Source: Novipirellula herctigrandis (lineage in GTDB: Bacteria > Planctomycetota > Planctomycetia > Pirellulales > Pirellulaceae). From it: a DNA stretch of 64,000 bases. A program made the position numbers and the translations under genes. Location: contig SJPJ01000001.1 in NCBI GenBank assembly GCA_007859835.1, forward strand, positions 8,222,329-8,286,328, written 5' to 3'. Below are positions 63,983-64,000 of the stretch, piece by piece. The first letter of the stretch is position 1. The number at the start of each line of letters is the position of its first letter. The notes under the pieces were generated by a model. That model was not told the origin of the DNA. It worked only from the letters and a program-made list of their open reading frames with translations, and made no database searches.

Positions 63983-64000
63983 GATGACCTGTTGGGGGGG

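Overview
The window reads as chromosomal DNA of a planctomycete, most likely a Pirellulaceae/Rhodopirellula-like marine bacterium. The reasons are six intact secreted sulfatases plus a broken one, the DUF1552/DUF1592 secreted protein pair with CxxCH haem motifs, EF-hand tails on exported enzymes, an ECF sigma factor with a FecR-type partner, and a Ser/Thr kinase, PP2C phosphatase and FHA-sigma54 activator group. This assignment rests on gene content only; no rRNA is present.

Layout. 1-9.2 kb is a region in decay. It holds an arsenic resistance operon with an intact arsR but a deleted acr3 and a broken methyltransferase, then a carbohydrate cluster: a two-lobed alpha/beta hydrolase gene cut by an IS1380-family element, a frameshifted BNR_4 fragment and a nitrilase. 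The IS (5172-6904) has 18-bp perfect terminal repeats and a CTAG target duplication, and removing it restores the hydrolase frame exactly. 9.2-42.7 kb looks like an accretion island at a tRNA-Pro(CGG) gene. The intact tRNA lies at 42639-42712 with its 3' end facing the island, a 42-bp copy of its 3' half lies at 9683-9724, and two further modules (17485-17709, 28194-28417) repeat the tRNA-downstream architecture with nearly constant spacing. The compartments hold (i) a two-gene NTPase/nuclease plus giant HEAT-like protein system, a candidate defence system; (ii) a GntR-headed cluster for sulfated polysaccharides; (iii) an ECF sigma/FecR-headed cluster with DUF1552, DUF1592, three sulfatases and an esterase. 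42.7-64 kb looks like ordinary backbone: signalling genes, AsmA-like protein, rhomboid, acyltransferase, glycosyltransferase, polysaccharide deacetylase, RadC, a sulfatase, and an rbsBAC-type sugar ABC importer.

How the genes work together. The island sulfatases, SGNH esterase, GH99-like protein and FAD-dependent protein are exported and plausibly desulfate and deacylate algal or animal glycans, under GntR/FCD repression in one block and ECF/FecR control in the other. The most unusual locus is 10496-15908: a Cap4-like nuclease domain fused to a P-loop NTPase, translationally coupled by an 8-bp overlap to a 1184-residue helical-repeat protein, sitting next to the tRNA fragment that marks the island edge.
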